From Atrichornis clamosus (lineage: Eukaryota > Chordata > Aves > Passeriformes > Menuridae): a stretch of 64,000 bases of DNA. The stretch is taken from the NCBI GenBank assembly GCA_013400975.1, contig WBMZ01014182.1:99743-163742 (forward strand), in the 5' to 3' direction. A program made the translations under genes and the position numbers. This document shows, piece by piece, positions 10,801 to 23,900 of the stretch (positions are counted from its first letter, which is position 1; the number at the start of each line of letters is the position of its first letter). The notes under the pieces are model-generated. The model was not told the DNA's origin and made no database searches. It saw only the letters and a program-made list of their open reading frames with translations.

Positions 10801-13800
10801 TGCTTAAGAATAAACAAACAAGTAGCTTGAATATGCAAGTAATAAATATTTGCCTGAATAACTTTTTATTGATCATTAATGCTAGAGAAAGGGGGATAAA
10901 GAAGTTATAAAAATCTGTCACTTTAAATATGGCCATGCTTCAAAGGGTGGTTGTGTTACTCTTCAGAAAATAATAGTTAATCTTCCAAAAACTTTCATTT
11001 TCATGAAAAACTCATGCCAATTCCTGGGAGTCCTGCAAGTGACTGGGCTGTGGAAATGGCCAGCTCCAGCAGTGCTCACGCTCTTGGGCGGAGAGTTTTC
11101 AGTTTTCTTCAGTAGCCTGTAAGAAAGTAGAAACTTTGTGAGGGTTTGTGTGATAAAAATTTAATTTTATCTTTTATGTCAGTAGCAGCTGAACACTATA
11201 TTTGGTCATGGCTCTGCTCTTTTATTTTCTCTGGTATTTTTATTCTCTACATTTATGCAAATAGCACATCAAGGCAACACCAAGGTACTCACCTTTGCAT
11301 AGGTGCCAGGTGTTAGCAGGAAAGGAGTGACGCATGGAAGGAGGTGACAGAGAAGATTAAACAAGGTGGCCTGACATGAGGGAAGACATGAACTCCTTTC
11401 TCACCTTTCCCATTGCTACAAGCCAGTATCTTAACTTACACATCTTTATTTTCATTATATGCTACACAATTGCATACAGTATAAATAAATAAGTATTCAA
11501 CTTTATAAACTATGTGCTACAGTCTGTTGTGTAACTTACACTGCCTAAGTAACTTGGGGCAAAACGATTTAAAGTTTTAGCTCTCCATTTGTGCATTTGG
11601 ATAGAACAAGTGTGATCAACACATTTATTCCAAATAAAAACATACACTAAAATGAAAAAATCTCACAAGGGAAAGGGGAAAAGCAGAGGTGGAAAAGCAG
11701 GGATGAAGAAAAGCATGAAAGTGAGTGGCTGTGAGACAAAAGAGTGAAAGCAATAAGCTAACAAGGAGAAATATTCAGATGAGTAGAGTTCTCTAAAATA
11801 AAGGAAGTGGCTTTTACAAATCATCTATCTCTGGAACGTCATGCAGATAAAAGTGCTGGAGATACACAGGTAGCAGCAGACTTCTGCTGACAATGTTTAT
11901 AGTTGCGGTTGCTGACAGAATTGGGTCAGCAGAACATTACAAATAGTGCAAGCTTTTTGCCTTCCTTTTTTTCCAATATCATTGCTGGAATTGGAGACAC
12001 TGGTGCATAAGAAATCTGTAAAAAGAACATTGCTGGTGATATGTTACAATATTAGCAACTAGGAGCTCCAGCATAACTTTACAAGTTCACCTAGAAATTT
12101 GGATTAAACTTTTCAGGTGGAGAGATCTAATTTAAGAAGAGGGTTATTGTAAAACACTGGGTGGTTACGTGTGCTCCAGTCCACAGGATATCAACACCAG
12201 TGCTGCTTTACTGCCCATGCCTCACCACAGAGAAGCTGAGGTGTTCATCTCCTGGGGAGCACATCTCCTAAGACACATGTGAATGGCACCACAATGTTTT
12301 AAGTAGTTTAATCCTGAACACTAAGTGCTGCCCAAGCAGGATCCTTCTCACACTAGGAGTGGTGAAAACGGAGGAAGGAATTGAGAAGAAAGAGGGAAGC
12401 AGTCCTAGGAGTGTAATTGGTTTCAAGGGTTAAATTGCAGTCAGGTGGAGGAAAAGGGAGTTCCAGTAGACATTTAAGCTGCAGACCCAAATCTTGAAAG
12501 CTGCTAGTAAAACTTTCCTGTTACCGTGAAAAAAAGTGTGAAAAAGTGGTCAGAGAAGCAAGTGCTGGCATTCAGAACATCACAAAAGAATGAAATTCAT
12601 GCATTTTTAATTCATAAGGCAATATAAAAAAGCAGACTGAAATTCCACAAAGTAGTGTGAAATATCGTCATAGGCAGAATTTTGAAAAGAGTATACAAAC
12701 ACTTGAGTCCAAGCCATAGCCTTACTGCCACCAGGGTCCTATAATTTCCCCTTTTTAACACACAAGAATGCAATTCCCAAAGAGCACCTGAGCTCTTCTG
12801 ATTCAGCTCTGAACAGACTCCTGCTCGTCCTGCTGTCTCCTGATGCCAAGTTGTAGAAGTCAATAAGAAACAATTTTGCAACGTGAGAATAAATTGCCTT
12901 TTTCACACTGGGGACAGAGGTGGGATTTCTTGGCAATAATTTTCCTCTTACAGAGCATGGCTGCCAGCTTCACAAAAAAAACTGGTAGTTGGAAATTGTT
13001 TATTTTAGTCAATGTTGTTGCATAACATGTTGGCTTTGACAGAACCTACCAAGGGAATTGCTGCTGGGCACAGCCAACTGCTGGTGATGTCTGTCTGATG
13101 CAGGGTACTGGCTAAAGCAGATAGAATGGTTTGGATTAAAACTAGTTCTGCCACACCAGAGGGGTTTATTGAAGGGACAGACGGCGGGATTAACAGGCAG
13201 GAGTAACTCCCGGAGGCTTCTGTGTAACTGAAGTGCAGTTAAGGTACTTCTTTGCTTTAGTCAAATCCATGGATGCCCTGAGGTCAAGATAATCAAGAAG
13301 CTACAATCACCAGCTGCTAAACCATTTTTCTCTAAAATATTCCTTGCCTCCATCCTTTTTCGGAATTGCCTTGCTCTCACTCAGTTCTTGTACTCCCAAA
13401 CTGAAACCTGCTGTGTGTGATTTGCATGTTATGGTACCATTTATAGCCCGTCCTTACTAAAGATCAGAGGAGTTTCATCTAGGTCGTACAGAAACACGGG
13501 GATATAAGGAATATAAAGAACTTTAAAACAAGGAACTGAGTTTGAGTTTACTTTATTCAACACAATGTAAGGTGGTTTCTGAAGAATTCTTTATCTCCGT
13601 ACACAGTAAAGCCTTTAACTTCACCCTTAAGCAGTGCTCAGTAAGATTCAGCAGCGAGATGTTAGAAGAGCCAGAATTTAGTGTGGCTTCATTTGGAACT
13701 TTTGATTTTACCTTTTAGAATAAGGCAGTCTGAACATTAAGGATTTGTGTTGGCTCTCTTCCTCTAGCCCTATTGTAGAGATTTTCCCAGGAAATGTGTA

Positions 13801-14150
13801 GTTTTTAGCAAAGCACTGCAGATCAAGTAGTAGCTCAAGTAGTGTCTACCTGAATGGGCCATTTGTAGTGTTCCCCAAGGTCTGGAGAGGGTCAGTCTCT
13901 TAAGTAGGTCAGACTGCATTTAGATTATCACTGCTTCTGTATCTAGAGATCGGAAGTAACATTGTATTCATCTGTAGTGTTGTGAGAATTAAAAAATTTC
14001 TTCATTGGAATAAAGCTCAGAGCTTCTTCTCAGTGGCTGTTTCCTGGCCAGACGAGCTTGTCCAGTCATATACCCCGATGTACACGGGAAAAATACTATA
14101 CTAATAATACATAAAAGCTTCAGGCTGCAGCGGATAGGGTGCAAAGTGAA
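7900..14150. other. Intergenic region between MRPS10 and UTP25
   Basis: About 6.2 kb with no recognisable protein family on either strand. Reading frames stay below about 90 residues, apart from one at the UTP25 CpG-island edge. A TA/TG-rich tract occurs at 8040-8085. Several minus-strand AATAAA hexamers (read as TTTATT, for example near 11440) could serve a minus-strand noncoding transcript starting in the UTP25 CpG island, but no conserved exon supports this. Confidence 0.5.
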
Positions 14151-14159
14151 ACGCAGCAG

Positions 14160-14960
14160 GTCTTCAGCATCTTTCGTGCCCACCCTCATTACAACTTGCG
14201 CTTCGGCAGCCCCGCGAACAGCGCCGGCACCTGCGGAGAGGGGCTGGCCGGGCTGCGCTATCCCCGCCGCTGAGACCACGCTGCTCGGCGGCCTCACCAC
14301 CGCTCCGCCAGCGGAAACGCGTCACGGCCCGCACCAAGCTCGGGGGCACGGGGGGCAGCTTCGGGACGGGGTTGATTTTGGACACAGTCTGGGACAAGTA
14401 TTCCATGTCGGTGTTTTGTGCTCTCCAGCGGGGTTCGCGGGCACAAAGGCCCGCCCGCTCCCAACACGGCACGGCACGCTGACCGGCGGCGGCGGGGCGA
14501 GGCCCGGCCCGCGAGCTCACCCCCGGCCTCTGTCTGTCGTCCCAGCCACCCGCGGCCCCGCCTTCCCACGGCGCGACACCCGCCCCGGCATCACCGGGCG
14601 GCGCCGGGCTGCGGGCACCGCCCCGCCTGCGACAGCCGAGCGCGCCGGGCGCCGCCGGGCACCCACGTGGGGCCGGCCGGGCCGGGATGGGCAAGCGGCG
14701 AGCCGGGCGGGAGCTGCTGCGCAGCCTGAGCAAGAAGCAGAAGAAGCACCTGCGGGAGTTCGGCGAGGAGCACCCATTCTATGACAAGTGAGTGCCGGGA
14801 TGGGCGAGCCCGCTCGGGGCCTCTCCGTCCCCGCCGATCGGCCGTGGGGGCGGCTGCCCCGGGGCTGCAGGTCCGAGTAGCCCCGCTCAGCTGGGGCCGG
14901 CCTGGAAGTGTAGGGGGCGGCCGCTCCCTCTCACACTTACCTGGGCTCCGAGGGAAGGCG
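14160..14960 (+). promoter_or_regulatory. UTP25: CpG-island promoter of UTP25
   Basis: A sharp CpG-dense, G+C-rich block surrounds the UTP25 start codon at 14687, flanked on both sides by AT-rich DNA. There is no TATA box; it looks like a dispersed-start housekeeping promoter. The island extends about 500 bases upstream of the start codon and could also fire antisense. Long open frames on both strands here are a by-product of high G+C content. Confidence 0.75.
14662..14671. promoter_or_regulatory. UTP25: Palindromic CACGTG E-box just upstream of the UTP25 start
   Basis: CCCACGTGGG is a perfect 10-base palindrome with a CACGTG core at 14664-14669, ending 15 bases before the UTP25 ATG. CACGTG is bound by MYC/MAX and USF, and MYC is an established activator of ribosome-biogenesis genes. 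Position and gene function fit, but binding is an inference. Confidence 0.5.
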
Positions 14961-17900
14961 GGGAGTTGCAGCTGCGTGGTGCACTGCAGCTCGTGAGCCA
15001 GGAATCTCGGAAGGAGGACGGCAGGCAGGAAATCTGGGCTCAATTTTCTTGCAACAAATGTAAACTCTTGTGGTGCTGCCCAGAGGCTGCCACGAGGAGT
15101 GGGGAAGCGGAGGAGTGCGACTTGGGCTCCCGTTTTGACACCAGGCCGGTCCCTTGGCTTGTCAGGATTCCTGTTTTTCCACTCTTTACTCCATGCTCTT
15201 TTCTGATCTTGGAAAGGTTGTAAAAATATTACAGTGAAGATCTGCCTGACAAGAGCCATTCCCTCCTCGGCAGGATGTCCGCCTGTTAAAAAGGGCACTC
15301 TCCTTTTGTACCCCCTTGTAAACTTCTGAGGAAAGAGCTGCTTAGTCCAGGTGCTGTGTGGTCTGTGCGATCTGTGGTGCTGCTGTCAAGCCTTAGGAGC
15401 CTGCGAGGAGAACAATGCTGGGTCACCAATTTAGCATTAGGAGCTGGCACACAGTGTTAAGGTCTGTTATTTGTGTGTCCCTTGGGACCCTCACGGCCTG
15501 TGTGGATTGGGACAGAAGGCGGAGCCCTGGCCGGCTGGGGAGAGAGTCGTGTGTCACCCTGTCCATGACGCTCAGTTCCACTCAAGGCTCTGCATCTTTT
15601 TGAAGGAGTTGAGGTTAGTTTAAGACCAGCTTGTACAGTGGCTTGTTTGCAGAATTGCAGTCCCGACACTGCAACCCCAACGAATGATGTTTTTCCTTTA
15701 GTTTGTGTCTTTTCTCAACTTCACAAATCAATGTTTAGTGCTAGAAGAAGGCTCTGTCTCTGGTTAACTTTGTTACAAACTACCCTTGTAGCTAGATTCT
15801 TTTAATTCTCTTTGACAACTAATTTTCTGATTAAAGCTGGATTATACTTTAAAACTTTTATTGATCAGTTGTAATGCTTGAGCACTTAGGCTTCATGTAC
15901 AGTGTCTCATGACCTGAGAGGGTGACCCTTAAGGGTAAGTGCCCAGTCTGTTTTCCTAGGGAGAAATATGTGGTGCTTTGATTTTAAGCTTTCTTTTAAC
16001 TTGTTTAAATTTGTATAACTAACCAGTTCTCTCTTTCCCTAATTTGTTTCATCCTGTGCATAACATCATTGACAGAGTAAGATATTTCAGTGCTTTCTTT
16101 TCAGGGTTTCTGGAAGACCAGAAGCAACTCAAATATGTGAACTGGTAATGTATTTTTTATTTCTTCCCTACTTTCATCTTTGTGTAGTTCAGTGAAGTGA
16201 AAAATTTAGTGTTTCATGTTACCAAGTTATCCAGGCTGATTAAGTTGTTCCACTTAGAAAACCAGTGTTTAGGAGAAAAAGATGAATGTGATTTTTGTGT
16301 GGCTCTAAATTGTTCTTGACAGTGTCTAACTCAAAACTGTTATGCCATGAGAGGGCAGAAGCTGCAGGAAGTAACAGCAGCTTTTGGGTTTTTTGCATAT
16401 TATTTAGTCACAGTGAAAATTAGATCGTGCTTTAAGTTGTTTCAACGATGTTAATAAACTTAGTATTGCATGAGTTATGAGACATTTTATTCTCTGTTGA
16501 ACAAAGAAATATGTTAGTGCTTGTTCTTATTTTTCAGCTTGCTTTACTTTTCTTTCATTCAAGATTTAGTAACCTCCTTTACTATCAGATTAACAAAAGA
16601 CTTCAAATTCATACTGTGAAAAAAATTAATTATTCTGTTTCATCTGTTTCCTTTAGCAATTTTGCGCATTAATATAGTGTTTACTGATTTTTTTGGTTTT
16701 AGACTTAAAGGAATTAAAAAAGGAGTAAGTGGTGGTGTATTGATACTCATGGTTACACTGTAATTTTGGCTATAATCTGGACATTGATTTGTGTAAACCC
16801 AAACAGAACTGGCTCCAAGTCTGGCTTGTTTGAAGTGTGGAGCTGTACAGCTGAACCAAACCTGCCCAACTCCCTCGGGAACCATCGTGCCATTTGTCAG
16901 TACAAATACTTCACTTACCTGCTAGATAGCCAGAAGCATTTCTGGCGTGCTTTGTCCCTTGTATGGGTGCCCTGCTGCAATTTTAAGTGTGTGTAGATTT
17001 TTAGAAGAACCTAATGCCAGTTCAGTAAATGCCTTGTCTGTGGAGATCAAGTGTCCTCAATCAGCTGAGGCTGAAAGAACTGGGTTTTGTGACTCTCCAA
17101 ATCAAATTGTTGCAGAACATAGCACTTCAATCTGTCTCCCAAGATGCTTTCAAAATCTCAGTGGAGGTGTTCAGCATAACTATTGGCGTAAAATGCTGGG
17201 GTTTGAAAAACTCCATTGCATCTGCATAAGGGTTTCACGGGAGGGCAGAAACACACAATAGAAGTAGAGGTAAGGCTATTTTCCTGCTGCTTAACAGACT
17301 GTTACTGTCACTGCTGTTACACTTGTGTTTTCTTTTCCAGTCTGAGGATTCTGATAAATCAAGTGCAGAAAGTGATTCGGAGACTGAAGTGGAACAGGTC
17401 TCTGTATATCATAAGCTTCTGGCTACGCTGAAGACGTCACCTGAGTCTGAGAGTGAGGAAGAGGAAGAGGAAGATGAAAGTGAATCAGAGGAAGCTGAGG
17501 AAAGTGAGGCAAAAGTGGACAGCGAAGGGTCCCAGGAGACTGGAGAAGCAGAGGGAGGTGAAGAAGGGTCCCGGGAGACTGAAGAAGCAGAGGAAAGTGA
17601 AGAAGATAAGAATGATATTCCAGAGGAGGAAGAAGGTAGTTTGTCTTTTCCTATGCTTTGGTAAATGTTGTTTGACTAACGTATGTTTTTAGCCAGGATC
17701 CTGTGTAGACTGGCTTGTTGGCTGGGTGCTCTTCTGCCTTGGAGAGTCTGTTGCTCCATTGCCTCTGTGTGGGTGGGAGCAGCAACTGCTGAAGGATTTA
17801 GCAGGGGAAAGGGTAGCTGTGCTCATTTTCCGCCAGACAGCCCGCTGCTGCTTCCTCAGATGTTGTTTGTGCGGCAGCACAGAGGAAATCCACATGGAGC

Positions 17901-20900
17901 AGCAGACCAGGGGTTCTCACCCACTCATGGGAGATGCAAGCTGTTCTCCCGAGCAGCATCTGGCTTGGCTGTGCCATCAAGAGGAGGGAAAGGTTTGCCT
18001 CACACAGAGGAAAGAATATGTGAATTGGAAGGAAGCCTCCGCCTTGACAACGAGGTATTCTCATTCATGAAGTCTGCAAAGGAATGCTGGGCGAGAGGAG
18101 TCAGCTTTCTATTATTTCCAGTTGTTTGGAGTCTTTGGAAACTAAAAGTTGTATTCCCCAAATAGGTTACTTCTTTAATTTTCTCTCGGGGAACATGTTT
18201 TATATTATGTAACATTTGGCATGCTAGCCAAAAGTCATCTTTATGGCAGAATACAAAGCCTGCTTTTTTGATAGAGTATCGGGAGAAAAAAATTGGTAAC
18301 TCAAAGGGAACAAGGTCGAAAGACAGTAACTTTTCCAGGGGAAAATAATCTGTTTCTCTTTGTGACAACTGACAGCCAGAGACACAGCAGATCAGACGCT
18401 CAGCCAGGAGCAGCCTGATGGCACAGATACCTCTTGTGACCCACCTCATGGAGTAATTGAGGAGTTTACTGATGTGAAACACGAATCTGAATTTAGCTTG
18501 GAAACCAATTTCGTGGAAGAGGAGAGTGGAGATTGCAATGCAGATAAGAGAGACAGCAGTTCTTCACAAGCTCTTTCAGAAGGTAAAACACTGTGCATTT
18601 GTGTTTAGGGATCTGCCTTTAGAGGAGTATCTGTAAACATGTTTAAATTATCCAACACCCTAATGATACACTGTATAGCTTCCGAGTTCTTCCACTACAT
18701 TATTCATAGTATTGCCCACATGCGAGCTGGTTACATAAGGAACCCTTAACACCAATGTGTAGCCGAACCATTTGTTTTCTGTAGCCCCCAGGGACTGGGA
18801 TTCACGCGGAGTTTCTGCTATGACCGATAAAGCTTGAAGTATCAAGAACTAGAAATGTGTGTGGAGGGTGTTATCTTGTTCTGCTGCTTTAATAGTAGTT
18901 TTAAAAGCCACTGTAATACAAAGGGCTCTGCAAGCCTGCTCTTGACTATGGAAGATATTCTTGGCACAAACAGCAGAGGAGATAATCACAAAGCTGACCT
19001 GTGAGGGCATCCTTCACATCTCAGTGGAGTTAGAGGTCAGATTCTGAGAAGCTTGAAGCAGCCACAGTAATTCAGACAAATGCTCAGGGCTCTCAGAATT
19101 TTGAAGGTTATGCAGAGGAGTCTGACTGCACCAGGATTAGGAAAGTATGAAGCATAAGCAGAGCACACGTGGTGTCTTTTAAGGGTGTATCCCAGAACCT
19201 CGGTGCGTTAATGGGGGCATCTGAGCTCCAGTGTTGGAGCCGTCCCACCATATGTAACAAAATATCTGTGTGGCACTGGTGTGCGATGGTTCAGCCACAC
19301 ATTGGCACTTGCAGAGCTTCTGCTCATATTTCATGCTCTGTGGCTTTAATATCAGATGGCATAGTTTGAGAGAGAGAAATATGTTTGTAGCATCCCTGGT
19401 GATGCTGGCTTGTCATCTTGGAGCAGCAGCTGACATTAGATCTGGGAGGCAGCCTGGGTGATACATGAAATGTGTGGAAGCATCAAAGGGCCATGTGATA
19501 GAAAAAACAGCTCGTTCTTGTTACCATGAGAATATGACTTAGGCTGTTGGCATTGCATTTTAATGAGAACAGTAGCTCTCCAACTGCATGCTAAGTATCC
19601 TAACAGCTTTGTTCCACCCATAAATGATGCACTACTTCTCAGTGGGTTCTTGTAGCTTGGAAGTGTCTTTATATATCTATTGCAGAAAATGAGAGACCTA
19701 AGATAGCAGAAAAGCAATGAATTTCTACTGGAGTCCCAAGGTCACTAGAATTCCTGAAAATGCATCCCATTGCTCCCTCTACTTTATTGGGAAAATGCTG
19801 AAATCAGTAAAACTCAAGTGAGGAGAAAGTCTGCACTACAATTAAATGATATCCTGTTCATTTCTGTTTCTGGTTTTCGCAGTTCTTTTTCAGTGTCATG
19901 ATTAGTAAATGTCTTGACTTTTGCCTGGGTAACTTGTGTGTGGGCTGGATATTTGTTGGCAAGCACGAGTGTTCCCTAATTAGTTTTCTTTATGCAGCGA
20001 GTGCTGCTGTGCTGCAAGCAGAATACAGGGCTTGGCTTTCAAAATAAGCTTTGCACGTGACTTTTTGCGTGCCAGTGTCTTTGAATGTAATATGATTTAA
20101 CAGTTCTTTGCCTCTCCTTTCCTTTCCAAAAAGAAATGCTGATTAGATAAATCAGACTTTTGCTCACTTCAGGCAATTTTTGCCTCGCTTCTCCAAAACT
20201 CAGCTAATATTTCTCTGCTTTATTACATACTGTGTTCATATCACTGGCCAAAGCACTGGGCAGAACTGTTCATAAATTAGGAAGGTTAGTAAGTTCACTT
20301 GGGACTTTACTGTTGACAGCCTTTTTCACCTGCAAGCTATGGACATGTCAGAGCTTAAGGCAATAAGTTGCCACAGTGTTTTCCACTACATATTGTTTTC
20401 CTGTCTAACTTTTGATTAGTGCTTGAAAATTCTAGTACTTCCATAAGTGCTTCTTTTTCTTTTTAAAAGCAATCTGTCAAATCTGTTCTCTCTGTTCTTG
20501 CAGAGAGAATTTGACATCCTTCTCTCATCTCCAAGTGCTTTGAAATAGCTGATTTTAATTGTGGTGTTGGCTAGCATGGAAACTGTTCATCTCATTTGCA
20601 AATCCATTCTGCAACTTGATTCTACTATTAGCTGCAGTAGTTCTCAGGCTACTTTTTTGTTGTTTCTATAAATAGATCCATTTAAACAGCACATGGACAA
20701 AGAACTTGAAGATAAAGAAGTAGAGAAAATGTCGACACTTCCTAAAACTTCAAGTCAAAGCCAGGTAATAATGTTCTTTAGCCAACCAAGTTCCTAAAGA
20801 TGCCTAGATTAAAATAGTCCTTTTTTTATAAAGTGAACTAGACCAGAATTGTTCTTATTACCTGTTGGCACTGGAATGATGAAGATTTTGTGACTGTGTT

Positions 20901-23900
20901 GTTGTTGAACTGTTTTCTTCTTCGTTACTGCTGAGCAAGAGTTGAAATCTGGAGCCTGCTGTTCTGTAGGCATATGGTGACATATCTGAGACATGTAGCT
21001 TTAGGGTTTGATCTGTAGTCCCAAAACCTTGACATGGGGTAGAAACAGGGCTTGTTCTGAGTGGTGACAGCACGATGTCAGAGATGTGCTCTGCAGCTGA
21101 ACTTCTGAGGTGACCACGTACAGTTTTAAAAGTACTTGTGATGCACTTTCATGTTCTTGCTTCAGCATGGCTCTGTCTCTGTACACATTTACAAGCCAGT
21201 GAAGGGGAATTTATTACTTATGTTGTGAATTCTGGCAATAATATGTGAATTACAGTACCAAAAGACCACCTCATTGCTTGACAGAGAATATTGGTTTTCA
21301 AAATACTAATTTTTAGACAAATCTTTGCTTCATAACTTTTTCACATCTGATTTTGTTTTGAAGAGTTGCCTTCCATTCTGGTCAGCCATATGCTGGGTGA
21401 CATTCACTGGAAGATATCCAATGGTTAGTTAGTCAGAGAGAAAGCTGTGATTTTTTTTTTAAATTTTAATCTACTTTTTTCTTTTTTGGCATACGGTGGC
21501 CAAAATTACCAGTGCCACCTGAAGCAATGCATGAAATACCTTTGCTTAAATTGGTGTAGATACTTTACAGGGATAGCTGGGGACAACTTGCGTGGCAAAA
21601 GGCTTAAAGTTTAGAGTTTCCCCCTATACACTGATACCTGTTGCCCTCAAAATCAGACAGACACTCAGCAAAATTGCATTTAGCAACTGAATCACAGCTT
21701 TTGGGATTAGCCCCTAATGGGTTTGTTTTCATCTTTGATCTAAGTAGGTACCACCGTGTGATTGGTAAGCGTAGTTGGACCCCAGGGGTTTCATCTTCTC
21801 CCTCGTTTGAGCCACTGCTTTGCTGGGTGAGTTAGGCAGAAAATTACATCCTTCCTCAGTTTTCTGTAAAATGAGAACAGTTACAGACATCACTGCAAAA
21901 CCCATCCACACCTACTGAGCTCAAGTTTGTTGTTATTTATCCTGGCTGACTCTAAAAGAGATTGCATATTGAAAAAAAGGTTCCTACTTGTATTATGAAA
22001 AGAGAATTTCTTAAATATCATGAACTTGATTAAAGTTGATACGACCAGCTGTGGTGATATGCTTTCAGGTGTACCAGGTTTGGCACATGACTCCTCATGG
22101 TTGTTGGCTTATTTTCTTTTCAGTGGCCGAGGCTGGGTCAGCTAATTTTTTCTTCCACTTTGGAGAAACAGAAAACTCTGAAAGCAGACAAAGAAGTTGA
22201 TGTGAAACAGCTTCATCTCCACAAGCCCTTAGAATCCACTTGGCCAAAAGTGAATAAACAATTTCTGTCCTCAGTGGGCAAACCAACTGATTCCCCTTTT
22301 ACCCCGTTACAAAGAGAGCTCTTCTGTATCATGAATACGTACCGGGACTTGTTCTACCCAGAAAGAAATGCTTTAACAAACGGAGAAGAAATCCGGCAGG
22401 CTTACTGCCTGCATGCCTTGAACCATGTTCTGAAGGCCAACGCCCAGGTGCTCAGCAACAATGCCAAACGAAGAGACCGGAAGCCCGGGACCGACACCGA
22501 TGACTACAGGGATCAGGGGCTCACTAGGCCTAAGGTAAGAGAGCTCTGATTCCTTCACCCCCACCCCGGCTGCCTGCTCAGGCTGTGCAAACATCCTGGT
22601 AGTTTATCCACAAGTATTTCTGTTGCTGCTCTCTCAGGTGATGTGTTCCTGGGCATGTGCTTTTCCGCATCCCTTTATCATGCCTGGAAGTTGTCGTCCA
22701 TGGGCAGGGCAAATGCCCTGTGAGAAGCAGTGAGCTCAGAGTTGTTAGCCAGCCTGGTTCTGCTGCAAGCCATGAGTTAGACTTACCTCTTTGTTTGTCC
22801 CCCTATCACCACAGGCTGACATGTTACCTTCTCCTGCTTCCATACCTAAATCTGCCAGTGCAGACAGGTGCCTCCACATCAATCTTCAGTATTAGTGCAG
22901 GTAGTGTAGGCTGTTGTACAATGTGGTATGTGCCAGAAGGTTTTTTTTGTCCTTAGGCACTTGTAAGGGCTTGCCTGCATGGAAGGATCTTTCTGTACCT
23001 GGGAGGCCTCAGGGAATCCCAATCCCATTGTCAAGGCCACCTGTCATAGTTCACAGTGTGGGGAATGGGCCCCAAACCAATCCTCCCTGGATTCACAGCA
23101 TCCTCTAGTTGATAACCAGGTGGATTCAGCTATGGCCAGGCTGTCACTTGTGTGCCAGCTACCTGCTGAACAGTTCCAGAGTTGGGTGTCAGTGTTTGCT
23201 GCACACTTGACAAATCTTTGGTTTCTGTATTGACTTCCCCAGTAGACATTTATATTTTGGAGTTCAGTGCAGAGACTGTTGCCACCCATCCAAGAGCGAG
23301 CCATTGACCCTGTCTCTGTACAACAGGAGCTCTTCCTTGCCTGGGGGTTAGGGAATGCAGGAGAAAGTGCCTCTTTTTCAGTTCCCCTGTACTGGAACTC
23401 TGGGTGAGCTGGGGAACCAGACTGAGCTGCTGGCCAGTACCAGTTCAGGCGCACACTTCATCCCAGCGCATTCTGCCTCCCTGCTGCTTGTCAGAACTGC
23501 TTTGTTTTGATTGTTGGGATGCCCCACGGGGGCAGATCCAAGTCAAAAGTTTAATTAACACACAGTTGACTGAGTTATTTTCTATTTTAAGGGTTATTCT
23601 GTGGTAACTGTTGATCTGTGCAGGTACTGATGATAGTGCCCTTCAGGGAATGTGCTCTGCGAATTGTGCATATTTTCATCAGTCTTCTTGAAGTGAATGA
23701 CAAAAAAAAAATAGATGTGAGCAATAAAAAGCGCTTCAAAGGAGAGTTTGGCTCTGACCCAGAAGAGAAGCCCCCCAACCTGAAAAGACCTGAAGATTAT
23801 GAAGCTGTCTTTGCTGGCAACATTGATGACCACTTCAGAATTGGTAATGACCGACTGAACAGATGGTTTTTAGCTTGTAGAACTCCTAAGTAACAAGTTC

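Noticed and set aside
14164..15298. Several 90-235-residue antisense frames over the UTP25 CpG island
   Set aside because: They mirror the CpG-rich promoter and exon 1 of UTP25, are Arg/Pro/Ala-rich with no family resemblance, and are explained by composition.
20876..20934. C/D-box snoRNA candidate in UTP25 intron 5 (ATGATGA ... CTGA)
   Set aside because: The boxes have plausible spacing but the flanks do not form a terminal stem and no guide complementarity was evident.
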